A stretch of DNA of 22,739 bases, from contig JBAYNW010000030.1 of assembly GCA_041678605.1 (NCBI GenBank), positions 1 to 22,739 of the forward strand. Direction: 5' to 3'. A model generated the notes under the pieces. It did no database searches. It had not been told where the DNA came from and worked only from the letters and a program-made list of their open reading frames with translations. Source of the DNA: JBAYNW01 sp041678605. GTDB taxonomy: Bacteria > Cyanobacteriota > Vampirovibrionia > Gastranaerophilales > Gastranaerophilaceae. The translations under genes and the position numbers were made by a program. Of this stretch, positions 7,501 to 13,593 are shown in pieces (position 1 is the first letter of the stretch; each line of letters begins with the position of its first letter).

Positions 7501-8674
7501 TTATCAAAAAGCGGTTGATATTTTGACTTCTCAGGGGAAGTTTTACATAAATTTGGGGCTTGAGAGGATTAGTGCCATTCTCGATTTGATTGGAAATCCC
7601 CAAAATAATCTAAAATTTATCCATGTTGCAGGCACAAACGGCAAAGGGTCGGTTTGTGCAATGCTAAGCTCCATTTTATGTTCCCTGTCCCCTTCTATCG
7701 GGTTGTTCACCAGCCCGCATGTGTTTGAATACACTGAACGGATTAAAATCAACGACATTGAAATTGAAAAAAATGTTTTCGCTAAAAAAGTAATCAAGAT
7801 TACCAAATTAGCACAAAAAAACGATATCCGTCTGACCGAATTTGAAATCCTTACAGCGGTTGCGTTTGAATATTTCGCAGAAAACAATGTTGATATAGCA
7901 GTTTTGGAAACCGGGTTGGGCGGAAGGCTTGATGCAACAAACGTTATAGAAAAAAATATCTGCTCAATAATTACTCACATAGATTTTGACCACACGGAAC
8001 GGCTCGGTGAAACAATTGAAAAAATAGCCCGTGAAAAAGCAGGCATTATTAAAGAAAAGTGTCCGGTGATTATTTCGGATAAGAATTTGGGGTTTAAAAC
8101 AATCCAACAAATTGCAAAAGAAAAAAATTCAGAACTTTTAATTGCAAAGGCAGGGCGGAATTTTCCTGCGGAAAATTCCGCCCTGCAAGGCAATTACCAG
8201 CGAGAAAATTTGGAATTAGTACTCACTGCAATTGAATTTCTAAGGAAAAAGGGCTTTGATGTACCGCAAGAGGCAATTCAGACCGGATTAAAAAATGTAA
8301 AACATCCTTGCCGGTTTGAATATTTAAAAGAGGAAAACATCTTAATCGACGGGGCCCACAATCCAAACGGAATAAGGGCCTTAAGGGAAAGTCTTGACAG
8401 TTATTTCCCCGGACAGAATTTTAAATTCATTTTTGGCTGTCTGAAAAACAAAAACTATCCTGAAATGATTAAAAATTTAGTTACTCCGAAAGATGAAATT
8501 TATTTTTACCATTTTGATAATAAAAACGCCTGCAGTTGTGAAGAATTGGCTAAGGCCTGCAAATTTAATTCAAAACCTTTTAGCGAGTTCAAAAAAAATG
8601 ATAATATCTTAACCGTTGTGTGCGGTTCGTTTTATATGATAAAAGAATTACTGTCAAAGATGGGCATAAAGTAG
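7490..8674 (+). CDS. folC: Folylpolyglutamate/dihydrofolate synthase
   Basis: A Mur-ligase superfamily enzyme that glutamylates folates in the cytoplasm. 394 residues. Seen: HVAGTNGKGSV (residues 45-55), LFTSPHVFEYTERI, VLETGLGGRLDATNVI, ITHIDFDHTERLG with the Mg-binding His, KAGIIK, and LIDGAHNPNGIRAL in the C-domain. Length is near the usual 400-430. It starts inside murG (11-base overlap), an unusual place for a folate gene and probably simple operon hitch-hiking. An in-frame perfect palindrome at 8150-8186 encodes residues 221-232 (AGRNFPAENSAL), a segment with no counterpart I recognise in FolC, placed at the join of the N- and C-domains where extra residues could be tolerated. Confidence 0.93.
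   Translation: MNHDYQKAVDILTSQGKFYINLGLERISAILDLIGNPQNNLKFIHVAGTNGKGSVCAMLSSILCSLSPSIGLFTSPHVFEYTERIKINDIEIEKNVFAKKVIKITKLAQKNDIRLTEFEILTAVAFEYFAENNVDIAVLETGLGGRLDATNVIEKNICSIITHIDFDHTERLGETIEKIAREKAGIIKEKCPVIISDKNLGFKTIQQIAKEKNSELLIAKAGRNFPAENSALQGNYQRENLELVLTAIEFLRKKGFDVPQEAIQTGLKNVKHPCRFEYLKEENILIDGAHNPNGIRALRESLDSYFPGQNFKFIFGCLKNKNYPEMIKNLVTPKDEIYFYHFDNKNACSCEELAKACKFNSKPFSEFKKNDNILTVVCGSFYMIKELLSKMGIK
8150..8186. repeat. Perfect 17-bp palindrome inside folC
   Basis: GCAGGGCGGAATTTTCC (8150-8166), spacer TGC, GGAAAATTCCGCCCTGC (8170-8186): 17 of 17 base pairs with a 3-nt loop, more GC-rich than the surrounding gene. It begins exactly on a codon boundary (codon 221). It behaves like the in-frame palindromic elements known from Rickettsia, although I see no sequence relation to those. 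Confidence 0.8.
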
Positions 8675-8693
8675 GATACGTCTAATCACTTCG

Positions 8694-8797
8694 TACAATG
8701 TTTTAGGGTGGGCAAGGACTTATCATAGAGTTGTAAATCCTCAACTCTTCTGATTGCTTAGTGCTCACCTCCCGTTTTTATATGGGAGGTTTTTTTT
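8694..8797 (+). ncRNA. Candidate structured RNA ahead of terminator
   Basis: Downstream of folC the transcript could fold into a rod: GGTGGGCA (8707-8714) with TGCTCACC (8762-8769, one G-U pair), then ATCA with TGAT, then AGAGTTG with CAACTCT closing an 8-nt loop, with bulges between. The outer helix shares three bases (8767-8769) with the following terminator stem, so the two would compete. TACAAT at 8694-8699 could be a -10 box, but no good -35 is seen. I cannot assign it to a known RNA family; 6S RNA and SRP RNA were considered without a match. It may be a small RNA, an attenuator, or just the folC 3' end. Confidence 0.35.
8767..8797 (+). terminator. Intrinsic terminator after folC
   Basis: ACCTCCC (8767-8773), a 10-nt loop, GGGAGGT (8784-8790), then eight T. 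A strong GC stem with a long T-run, well placed to end the murF-folC transcript. Its right half and T-run are also the outer end of the MITE-like element at 8787-8989. Confidence 0.8.
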
Positions 8798-8989
8798 ATG
8801 GGGTTGCCTAAAAAGTCCCCCCTTAAAAATTAATGTCGTGCCGGAACATGATTATCGACTCCTCATAAAATGTCCTTAATCCGGCATCCCACAAGTGAGA
8901 TCCCGAATATGGACACTCAAAATTTGGGCCGATAAATTAAGTTTCGAGATGACGAGGGGACTTTTTAGGCAACCCCATAAAAAAAACCT
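8787..8989. mobile_element. MITE-like element with 34-bp inverted ends
   Basis: The 34 bases at 8787-8820 (beginning AGGT8ATGGGG and containing TTGCCTAAAAAGTCCCC) are repeated exactly in reverse complement at 8956-8989. The 135-base interior has no reading frame of note and contains a smaller inverted pair (TGCCGGA...TCCGGCA) plus CGAGATGACGA, a motif common in dispersed bacterial repeats. Size and ends fit a miniature inverted-repeat element moved by a transposase encoded elsewhere; no such gene is in the window. I see no convincing target-site duplication, so the true end may lie within the T8/A8 runs. Confidence 0.65.
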
Positions 8990-9160
8990 TAATATATCTT
9001 TACAGAAATTCCTTGAAAAGTAAATTTCACCTGACAAAACGACTTTATATATATACGGGATATTTTACAAGGGATATTTTAATTAAGGGAAAATCAAAAC
9101 ATTTCAGCGAGGAATGTTTGACAAAGGGTATTACTACAATTTTATAGGGAGGAACACACT

Positions 9161-9403
9161 ATGGCAATTGGAGCTATTGATTACATCGACCAATTATTGG
9201 TTAAGAAGTATGCACAGGAAAAGGTGGACAATCACGATCCTATCGAATCGATGATTCAACCTGAAAAGATGATGGAAGTAATGAACGACTATTCAAACAT
9301 GAGCAAGAACATGTTTGCATTAAGCCAAAAATTAACTTCTGCTTGCTATGCCGTTAATGCACGCAATGCACAATACAGGAAAGCCGCAACCCTCGAATCT
9401 TAG
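9161..9403 (+). CDS. Small protein of unknown function (80 aa)
   Basis: I do not recognise the family. The 80-residue product is soluble and probably helical, with several Met (ESMIQPEKMMEVMNDYSNMSKNM) and a single Cys near the end. It has no signal peptide or membrane segment. Evidence that it is real: a strong ribosome site AGGGAGG about eight bases before the ATG, normal amino-acid composition, and an intrinsic terminator 42 bases after the stop, so it looks like a single-gene unit. A TTGACA at 9118-9123 is nearby, but its matching -10 would fall on the ribosome site. Confidence 0.75.
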   Translation: MAIGAIDYIDQLLVKKYAQEKVDNHDPIESMIQPEKMMEVMNDYSNMSKNMFALSQKLTSACYAVNARNAQYRKAATLES

Positions 9404-9444
9404 TCCTAGGGAGGGTACGGTCAAAAATAAGTGTTCTCACAACA

Positions 9445-9471
9445 CCCGTTGCTTGTGCTGCGGGCTTTTTT
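9445..9471 (+). terminator. Intrinsic terminator after the 80-aa gene
   Basis: CCCG (9445-9448) pairs with CGGG (9461-9464), helped by an inner GC/GC pairing across TTGC-TTGT-GCTG, followed by six T. A small upstream hairpin GTGTT-ctcac-AACAC (9431-9445) overlaps it by one base. The stem is short, so strength is uncertain. Confidence 0.6.
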
Positions 9472-9481
9472 GCTGTATAAT
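9453..9481 (+). promoter_or_regulatory. Possible promoter of maf inside the terminator
   Basis: TATAAT at 9476-9481 with TTGTGC at 9453-9458, spacing 17. The -35 matches the consensus at its TTG only and lies in the terminator stem of the previous gene. The predicted start, near 9488, leaves a leader of 8-20 bases depending on which maf start is used. Confidence 0.45.
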
Positions 9482-9495
9482 CTGTTAATGGATGA

Positions 9496-10080
9496 GTGGG
9501 TGAAAAGTTGAATAAAGAATATAAACTTATACTGGCTTCGGGTTCTCCGAGAAGAAGAGAAATACTTGAAAAAATGGGATTGGAATTTGAGATTATCCCA
9601 TCAAGTTATGAGGAGTTTTTAGAAAGTTCCGATTTTTCTTATGAAAAAATAGAGGACTTAGCATATAATAAGGCTAAGTCTGTTATCGACAGGTGCAAAA
9701 GCCATTCACTTATCCTCGGTGCCGACACGGTGGTTGTTTTAGACGGCCGTATTCTGGGCAAACCTCAAAACAAAAAAGAGGCTTTAGCAATGTTAAGAAG
9801 CCTCAGCGGCAAAAAACATTCCGTTGTGACAAGCATCTGCACAATTAACTCAAAAAGTTTACAAAAAGAAACATTGTCCGCTACAAGCTATGTTGAATTT
9901 GAGGAGTTGACAGAGGAAAAAATAAAAGATTATGTTGAAAAGTACAACCCGCTTGATAAGGCCGGTTCTTACGGCATACAGGAACTTCCGGCCGGTTTTG
10001 TAAAAAATATTGAAGGAAGTTTTGAAAATATAATAGGCCTATGTCCATCAGCTGTTGGAGAAATATTGAAAAATTTTTGA
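9496..10080 (+). CDS. maf: Maf-like nucleotide pyrophosphatase
   Basis: A house-cleaning enzyme that hydrolyses non-canonical or modified nucleoside triphosphates to monophosphates in the cytoplasm. About 190 residues, normal for the family. Motifs: the N-terminal LILASGSPRRREIL, ILGADTVVVLDGRILGKPQ with the catalytic Asp, LRSLSGKKHSVVTSI, and YNPLDKAGSYGIQE. The start is uncertain: GTG 9496 (used here) gives MGEKLNKEYK; TTG 9508 gives MNKEYKLIL, closer to typical Maf ends. Neither has a clear ribosome site. The surrounding bases read as 8-nt units (GGATGAGT, GGGTGAAA, AGTTGAAT), so the start may have been rebuilt from a repeat. The stop lies 7 bases before the promoter of the next gene. Confidence 0.9.
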   Translation: MGEKLNKEYKLILASGSPRRREILEKMGLEFEIIPSSYEEFLESSDFSYEKIEDLAYNKAKSVIDRCKSHSLILGADTVVVLDGRILGKPQNKKEALAMLRSLSGKKHSVVTSICTINSKSLQKETLSATSYVEFEELTEEKIKDYVEKYNPLDKAGSYGIQELPAGFVKNIEGSFENIIGLCPSAVGEILKNF

Positions 10081-10086
10081 TTTCTC

Positions 10087-10115
10087 TTGCCATATTTTAA
10101 AAATAAATGTATAAT
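10087..10115 (+). promoter_or_regulatory. Sigma-70-type promoter of the pilin-YadA-S74 gene
   Basis: TTGCCA at 10087-10092, spacing 17, perfect TATAAT at 10110-10115. Transcription would begin near 10122, with ribosome site AGAGGGA before the ATG at 10151. It resembles the promoter of the other pilin gene (TTGCTT-N17-TATAAT). Confidence 0.7.
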
Positions 10116-10150
10116 TAAAGCTATGTAACAAGGATAGAGGGATTAAGAAT

Positions 10151-12277
10151 ATGAATTTACGTAATAAAAAAGCGTTTACGCTTGCTGAAATGATGGTTGT
10201 ACTTCTGGTTGTAAGTTTGATTATGGCGGCATTTTTGCCGGTAATAACAAAACGTTCCAAACGCTCATCGGGCGATATTTGGCAGTGGGCTTCAAATAAT
10301 TCTGATATTTACTTCGGCACGGGAGACTCCCAAGGAGCGGCAATCGGAGTAAACAGTTTTGCAACCGGCGACAAAGCCAGACTTTTGTTAAATACCTACG
10401 CCGGAGAACAAAATCAAATATTGTTCAAACAGGCCAACGTAGAAACTGGTAAATTAATTGTTGATGGAGCCTACAACGTCGGACTGGGTTCTGTAACCTT
10501 AACGGCGTCATATGGAGGCAACACCGCAATCGGACACGACGCACAGGCTCTTGAAGATAAGACCACGGCAATCGGAAATGGTACTATTGCTAAACTGATA
10601 AGGGCCACAGCAATCGGAAATACCGCACAGGCTCAGGGGGCGAATTCCACGGCCGTGGGGGTTGGTGCATATGCCGGTGATACGATAGCGGCTGTTTCGC
10701 CTAGGGCTACAGCAATTGGTGCACTTGCCACTGCTACAGGGTATTATTCTACGTCTCTGGGAGCTGGTGCATTATCTCAGAACGAATACTCTACAGCATT
10801 GGGAACTGATTCATCAGCGACGGGGTCAAGTTCTACTGCCGTCGGTAATGGTGCATCAGCTTCTCAAGAAGACACCGTGGGCCTTGGGGTTAGTGCAGCA
10901 GCTTCAGGAAAACAATCTTTAGCAATCGGAAACAGGGCCACTGCCGGTGCCATTTGGACCACGGCAGTTGGGACCGATGCACATGCTACAGCAGGAGAGG
11001 AATCCTCCGGATTGGGGTCAACTGCCCTCGGGCGTAATTCACAGGCAACATCCAGAGGAACTGTAGCGTTAGGGCAATCATCACAAGCTTCAAGCCTTTA
11101 TTCTATAGCAATTGGACAATCATCACTGGCAACCAGCCCGCCAACTGGTGATACAAGTATTGCCATTGGATACAAAGCCTCGGCCAGCGGGCAATCAGTT
11201 ATGGCAATAGGTGCAAATTCTACGGCTAGCCTCTATTATAGTGTAGCCGTTGGACATGGTGCCACAGCAGATGCTATTTGGTCAACAGCAATCGGATGCA
11301 ATGCAATAGCTCATGGCGGTGATGATACAGGAAAGGGGGCCGTTGCCATTGGACGTAGTGCGAATGCTGCTGCTACAGGTACCGTAGCGATGGGGGTATC
11401 GGCACAGGCCTTAGGCACTTCCTCCATTGCAATCGGGCAGACGACGACAGCCAGCGGCCTGAAGTCCTTGGCAATTGGAAGTGGAACAACAGCTTCCTAT
11501 GAAGACGCTTTGGCAATTGGATACACTGCAACAGCCTCAAATGTTAGTACTACGACAGTTGGGGATGCATCAACAGCCTCAGGACAGTATTCTACCGCCC
11601 TGGGACAGGGAGCAACGGCCTCAGGGGATTGGTCTACGGCTCTGGGTGATGCAACAACCGCTTCTTACAAAAACAGTACCGCTATCGGTGCCGGAGTGAG
11701 TACTACCGCAGATGATCAAATTATGCTGGGACGATCAACCACCACAGTTTATGTACAGGGCAAATTGCAAATTGGGACTACAAGCGGCTCCGTAGTAGCT
11801 ACAAACGGGGTTCTTTCAATTTCTTCCGACAGAAGATTGAAAAACGTCGGCGGGGAATTTGCCGGAGGGTTGGATCAGCTCAGACAGCTTAAAACATATA
11901 ATTACACATTCAAAAAGGATAAAGAAAAATTGCCTCGGGTCGGGGTGATGGCTCAGGATTTGCAAAAAGTTTTCCCTAATGCCGTAACAAAGGGCGACAA
12001 AGGCTATCTGATGATTCGTCAGGATGATATGTTTTACGCAATGCTGAACTCTATCAAACAGCTTGACAAAATTGTTCAGGGGGTTGTCAAAGATTTTAAA
12101 TCGCTCGTTGTCCGTGTACAAAAAATCGAAGATAAGATTTTGGCTCTGACAAAAGCCGACCAAATCGACTCTGCAAAAATCAAGTCACTTGAAGCCAAAA
12201 ACCAACGGCTTGAAAAACAAAATAAAACATTTGAAGCCCGATTGAAAAAACTTGAAAAATTGGCTCAGGCTAGGTAA
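10151..12277 (+). CDS. Prepilin / YadA-head / peptidase S74 fusion adhesin
   Basis: 708 residues in four parts. (1) Residues 1-34: a type IV prepilin signal, K6 K7 A8 | F9 T L A E13, then a hydrophobic helix. (2) About 124-527: some 27 head repeats of about 14-15 residues (core STAIGxxAxASG), the Hep/Hag left-handed beta-roll of YadA-type trimeric adhesins. (3) About 559-640: an intramolecular chaperone of the S74 (endosialidase tailspike) family, with S559-D-R-R-L-K564; Ser and Lys are the self-cleavage residues in that family. (4) About 640-705: a heptad-rich coiled coil. No YadA beta-barrel anchor is present; the prepilin helix seems to replace it, at the opposite end. Inference: a trimeric adhesin assembled under S74 control and carried on a pilus or pseudopilus, or held in the inner membrane. 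It has its own promoter and ribosome site, and the repeats are intact. Confidence 0.9.
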   Translation: MNLRNKKAFTLAEMMVVLLVVSLIMAAFLPVITKRSKRSSGDIWQWASNNSDIYFGTGDSQGAAIGVNSFATGDKARLLLNTYAGEQNQILFKQANVETGKLIVDGAYNVGLGSVTLTASYGGNTAIGHDAQALEDKTTAIGNGTIAKLIRATAIGNTAQAQGANSTAVGVGAYAGDTIAAVSPRATAIGALATATGYYSTSLGAGALSQNEYSTALGTDSSATGSSSTAVGNGASASQEDTVGLGVSAAASGKQSLAIGNRATAGAIWTTAVGTDAHATAGEESSGLGSTALGRNSQATSRGTVALGQSSQASSLYSIAIGQSSLATSPPTGDTSIAIGYKASASGQSVMAIGANSTASLYYSVAVGHGATADAIWSTAIGCNAIAHGGDDTGKGAVAIGRSANAAATGTVAMGVSAQALGTSSIAIGQTTTASGLKSLAIGSGTTASYEDALAIGYTATASNVSTTTVGDASTASGQYSTALGQGATASGDWSTALGDATTASYKNSTAIGAGVSTTADDQIMLGRSTTTVYVQGKLQIGTTSGSVVATNGVLSISSDRRLKNVGGEFAGGLDQLRQLKTYNYTFKKDKEKLPRVGVMAQDLQKVFPNAVTKGDKGYLMIRQDDMFYAMLNSIKQLDKIVQGVVKDFKSLVVRVQKIEDKILALTKADQIDSAKIKSLEAKNQRLEKQNKTFEARLKKLEKLAQAR
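10520..11730 (+). repeat. Tandem beta-roll repeats (about 42-45 nt units)
   Basis: About 27 degenerate units encoding S/T-x-A-[IVL]-G-x-x-A-x-A-[ST]-G. Most are 14 residues, with longer ones (18-20 residues) around 10640-10700, 10970-11040 and 11290-11340. DNA identity between units is modest, so the array is old rather than freshly amplified. Confidence 0.85.
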
Positions 12278-12308
12278 GTATTTTTCTGATCTATGCTAAA
12301 GAGCGTTC

Positions 12309-12326
12309 ACGTCATTGCTATGACGT
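12309..12326. repeat. Small palindrome after the adhesin gene
   Basis: ACGTCAT-TGCT-ATGACGT, perfect 7-bp arms. Probably a remnant of the CGTCATTGCG dispersed repeat seen at 259-323. No T-run follows. The rest of 12278-12485 is AT-rich and shows nothing else clear except a possible TATAAC (12441-12446) without a good -35. Confidence 0.45.
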
Positions 12327-12485
12327 AGGACTTGGTTGTCTTTTTACCTGAGTTGCTACTTCGAGGCGTAATTGTAAATTTTTATTAAGCCGCTTGCCCA
12401 AAACCAGCAAAAAATATTTTTAGAGTTTTTCTAACCTGTATATAACAAATGCGATTTACTAATTAAATTAAAAAGGAGAAAGAAA

Positions 12486-13022
12486 ATGCAGGTACAAAAA
12501 ATTAACGGACAAAATTTTACTAACAACAGGCAGGCAAAGGTTGGTAATCAACCGTCATTCGGGATGTATATTATACCAAGGGGAGTAAATAACCACGGAG
12601 GTAACTCGCTTGGAAAAGTAAATAAAATAGCCAAAACAATAATTGACAAGGATGGCACTGCAAATTTTGCACAGCTAAAGACCGAAGCAATGGGCATTTT
12701 AAATTATTTATATGATAAATTTTACATCCATAATATAGACAGGCTTAATCATCTTGAAAATGGGGGTAAGGTTTTTGTAAACGCAGATCCTTATGTTGCC
12801 AATTCTTTATCCGACGCTTCAAAAGAAACGGTAGGTATCCGATTGAACTTAAAATCCGTAGATTCTGATGATATGGGTGATATAGATTATATTGACATTA
12901 GAGCAGGATTAGATTTAAGCGATATTGCAAAAAAAATTCAAGAAACAGCAATTAGAGACGTCAATCTTGAAGAAAGCCTAGAGGCGGCTTGTAAAAAATT
13001 AAAGGCTAGTGGAAACACTTAA
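12486..13022 (+). CDS. Unknown protein with N-terminal MQV...SFG motif (178 aa)
   Basis: Not recognised. 178 residues, soluble, with no membrane segment. The first 27 residues (MQVQKINGQNFTNN, then PSFGMYI) are polar, rich in Asn and Gln, and share the pattern MQV-x-x-I...SFG with the unrelated protein at 18995-19825. From memory, many Gastranaerophilales proteins of unknown role begin this way. The middle contains KTEAMGILNYLYDKFYIHN and an acidic DSDDMGDIDYIDIRAGLDL stretch; the end is helical and lysine-rich. Ribosome site AAGGAG nine bases before the ATG. It is convergent with apt, the two stops being 15 bases apart, and the last codons lie in an 18-19 base tandem duplication. Confidence 0.8.
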   Translation: MQVQKINGQNFTNNRQAKVGNQPSFGMYIIPRGVNNHGGNSLGKVNKIAKTIIDKDGTANFAQLKTEAMGILNYLYDKFYIHNIDRLNHLENGGKVFVNADPYVANSLSDASKETVGIRLNLKSVDSDDMGDIDYIDIRAGLDLSDIAKKIQETAIRDVNLEESLEAACKKLKASGNT

Positions 13023-13042
13023 TCTAGTAGAAACAGCTTAAT
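13006..13042. repeat. Imperfect tandem duplication over two stop codons
   Basis: CTAGTGGAAACACTTAAT (13006-13023) is followed directly by CTAGTAGAAACAGCTTAAT (13024-13042). The first copy holds the stop of the + strand gene, the second the stop of apt on the - strand. Confidence 0.6.
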
Positions 13043-13571
13043 ATTCAACCATTGAAAGCACTTTGACCCCTTTGGGGAGTTTTTCTCTGCCTTTTAAATC
13101 TTTTAGTTCGATTACAAATGCACAGCCGACAATATCGGCACCGGTTTGAGTAATCAAGTTGCACGCCGCGGCAGCCGTTCCGCCTGTTGCGAGCAAATCA
13201 TCAACGATTAGAACCCTGTCGCCTTTTTTGACTGCATCCTCGTGAACCTCAAGTGAATCCGTGCCGTATTCAAGCATATAAGATTCTTTAAATGTTTTCG
13301 CCGGCAACTTGTTTGGTTTTCTTACGGGGATAAAACCCGCATCCAAATTATATGCAACGGGCATGCCAAAAATAAATCCGCGGGATTCAAGTCCGATAAT
13401 ATAATCTATTTTTTCGTTTTTAAAATTGTCACAAAGAAAATCAACCATTTTCCTGAGCGTTTCGGAGTCTTTGAGTGCGGTTGTTATGTCCCTGAAGATT
13501 ATTCCCGGCTTTGGGAAATCTTTTATACTTCTGATTTTGTCTTTAACTTCTTGTGCTAATTGTTGTGGCAT
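13038..13571 (-). CDS. apt: Adenine phosphoribosyltransferase
   Basis: Salvages adenine by condensing it with PRPP to AMP in the cytoplasm. 177 residues, the usual length. Seen: IRSIKDFPKPGIIFRDIT near the start, IIGLESRGFIFG, VRKPNKLPAKT, the PRPP loop VLIVDDLLATGGTAAAA (about residues 120-136) and a C-terminal ELKDLKGREKL. Ribosome site GAGGAGA just upstream. It follows two glycosyltransferases in the same direction with a 22-base gap, so it is probably the last gene of that transcript. The combination looks like convenience rather than shared function. Confidence 0.95.
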   Translation of the reverse strand: MPQQLAQEVKDKIRSIKDFPKPGIIFRDITTALKDSETLRKMVDFLCDNFKNEKIDYIIGLESRGFIFGMPVAYNLDAGFIPVRKPNKLPAKTFKESYMLEYGTDSLEVHEDAVKKGDRVLIVDDLLATGGTAAAACNLITQTGADIVGCAFVIELKDLKGREKLPKGVKVLSMVEY

Positions 13572-13593
13572 TTTTTCTCCTCATGCATTTTCG

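Noticed and set aside
7543..7887. 114-codon reading on the - strand
   Set aside because: Shadow of folC; the Cys/Ser/Phe-rich composition is typical of an antisense frame.
6358..8674. folC as a Mur ligase (murC) in its usual place after murG
   Set aside because: The GTNGKGS loop, the SPHVFEYTERI and LGGRLDATN motifs and the length are those of FolC, not MurC.
8694..8797. 6S RNA or signal-recognition RNA
   Set aside because: The rod shape is suggestive, but it is short and lacks the conserved bases I know for either family, so it is kept only as an unnamed candidate.
9118..9146. TTGACA...TTTATA as a promoter for the 80-aa gene
   Set aside because: The spacing is 17, but the start of transcription would fall on or after the ribosome site, so translation would fail.
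11816..12163. 115-codon reading on the - strand
   Set aside because: It lies wholly opposite the S74 region, has no ribosome site and does not look like a protein.
10151..12277. Prophage tail-fibre gene
   Set aside because: The S74 domain is typical of phage fibres, but no other phage gene is nearby, and the protein starts with a prepilin signal and has its own promoter.
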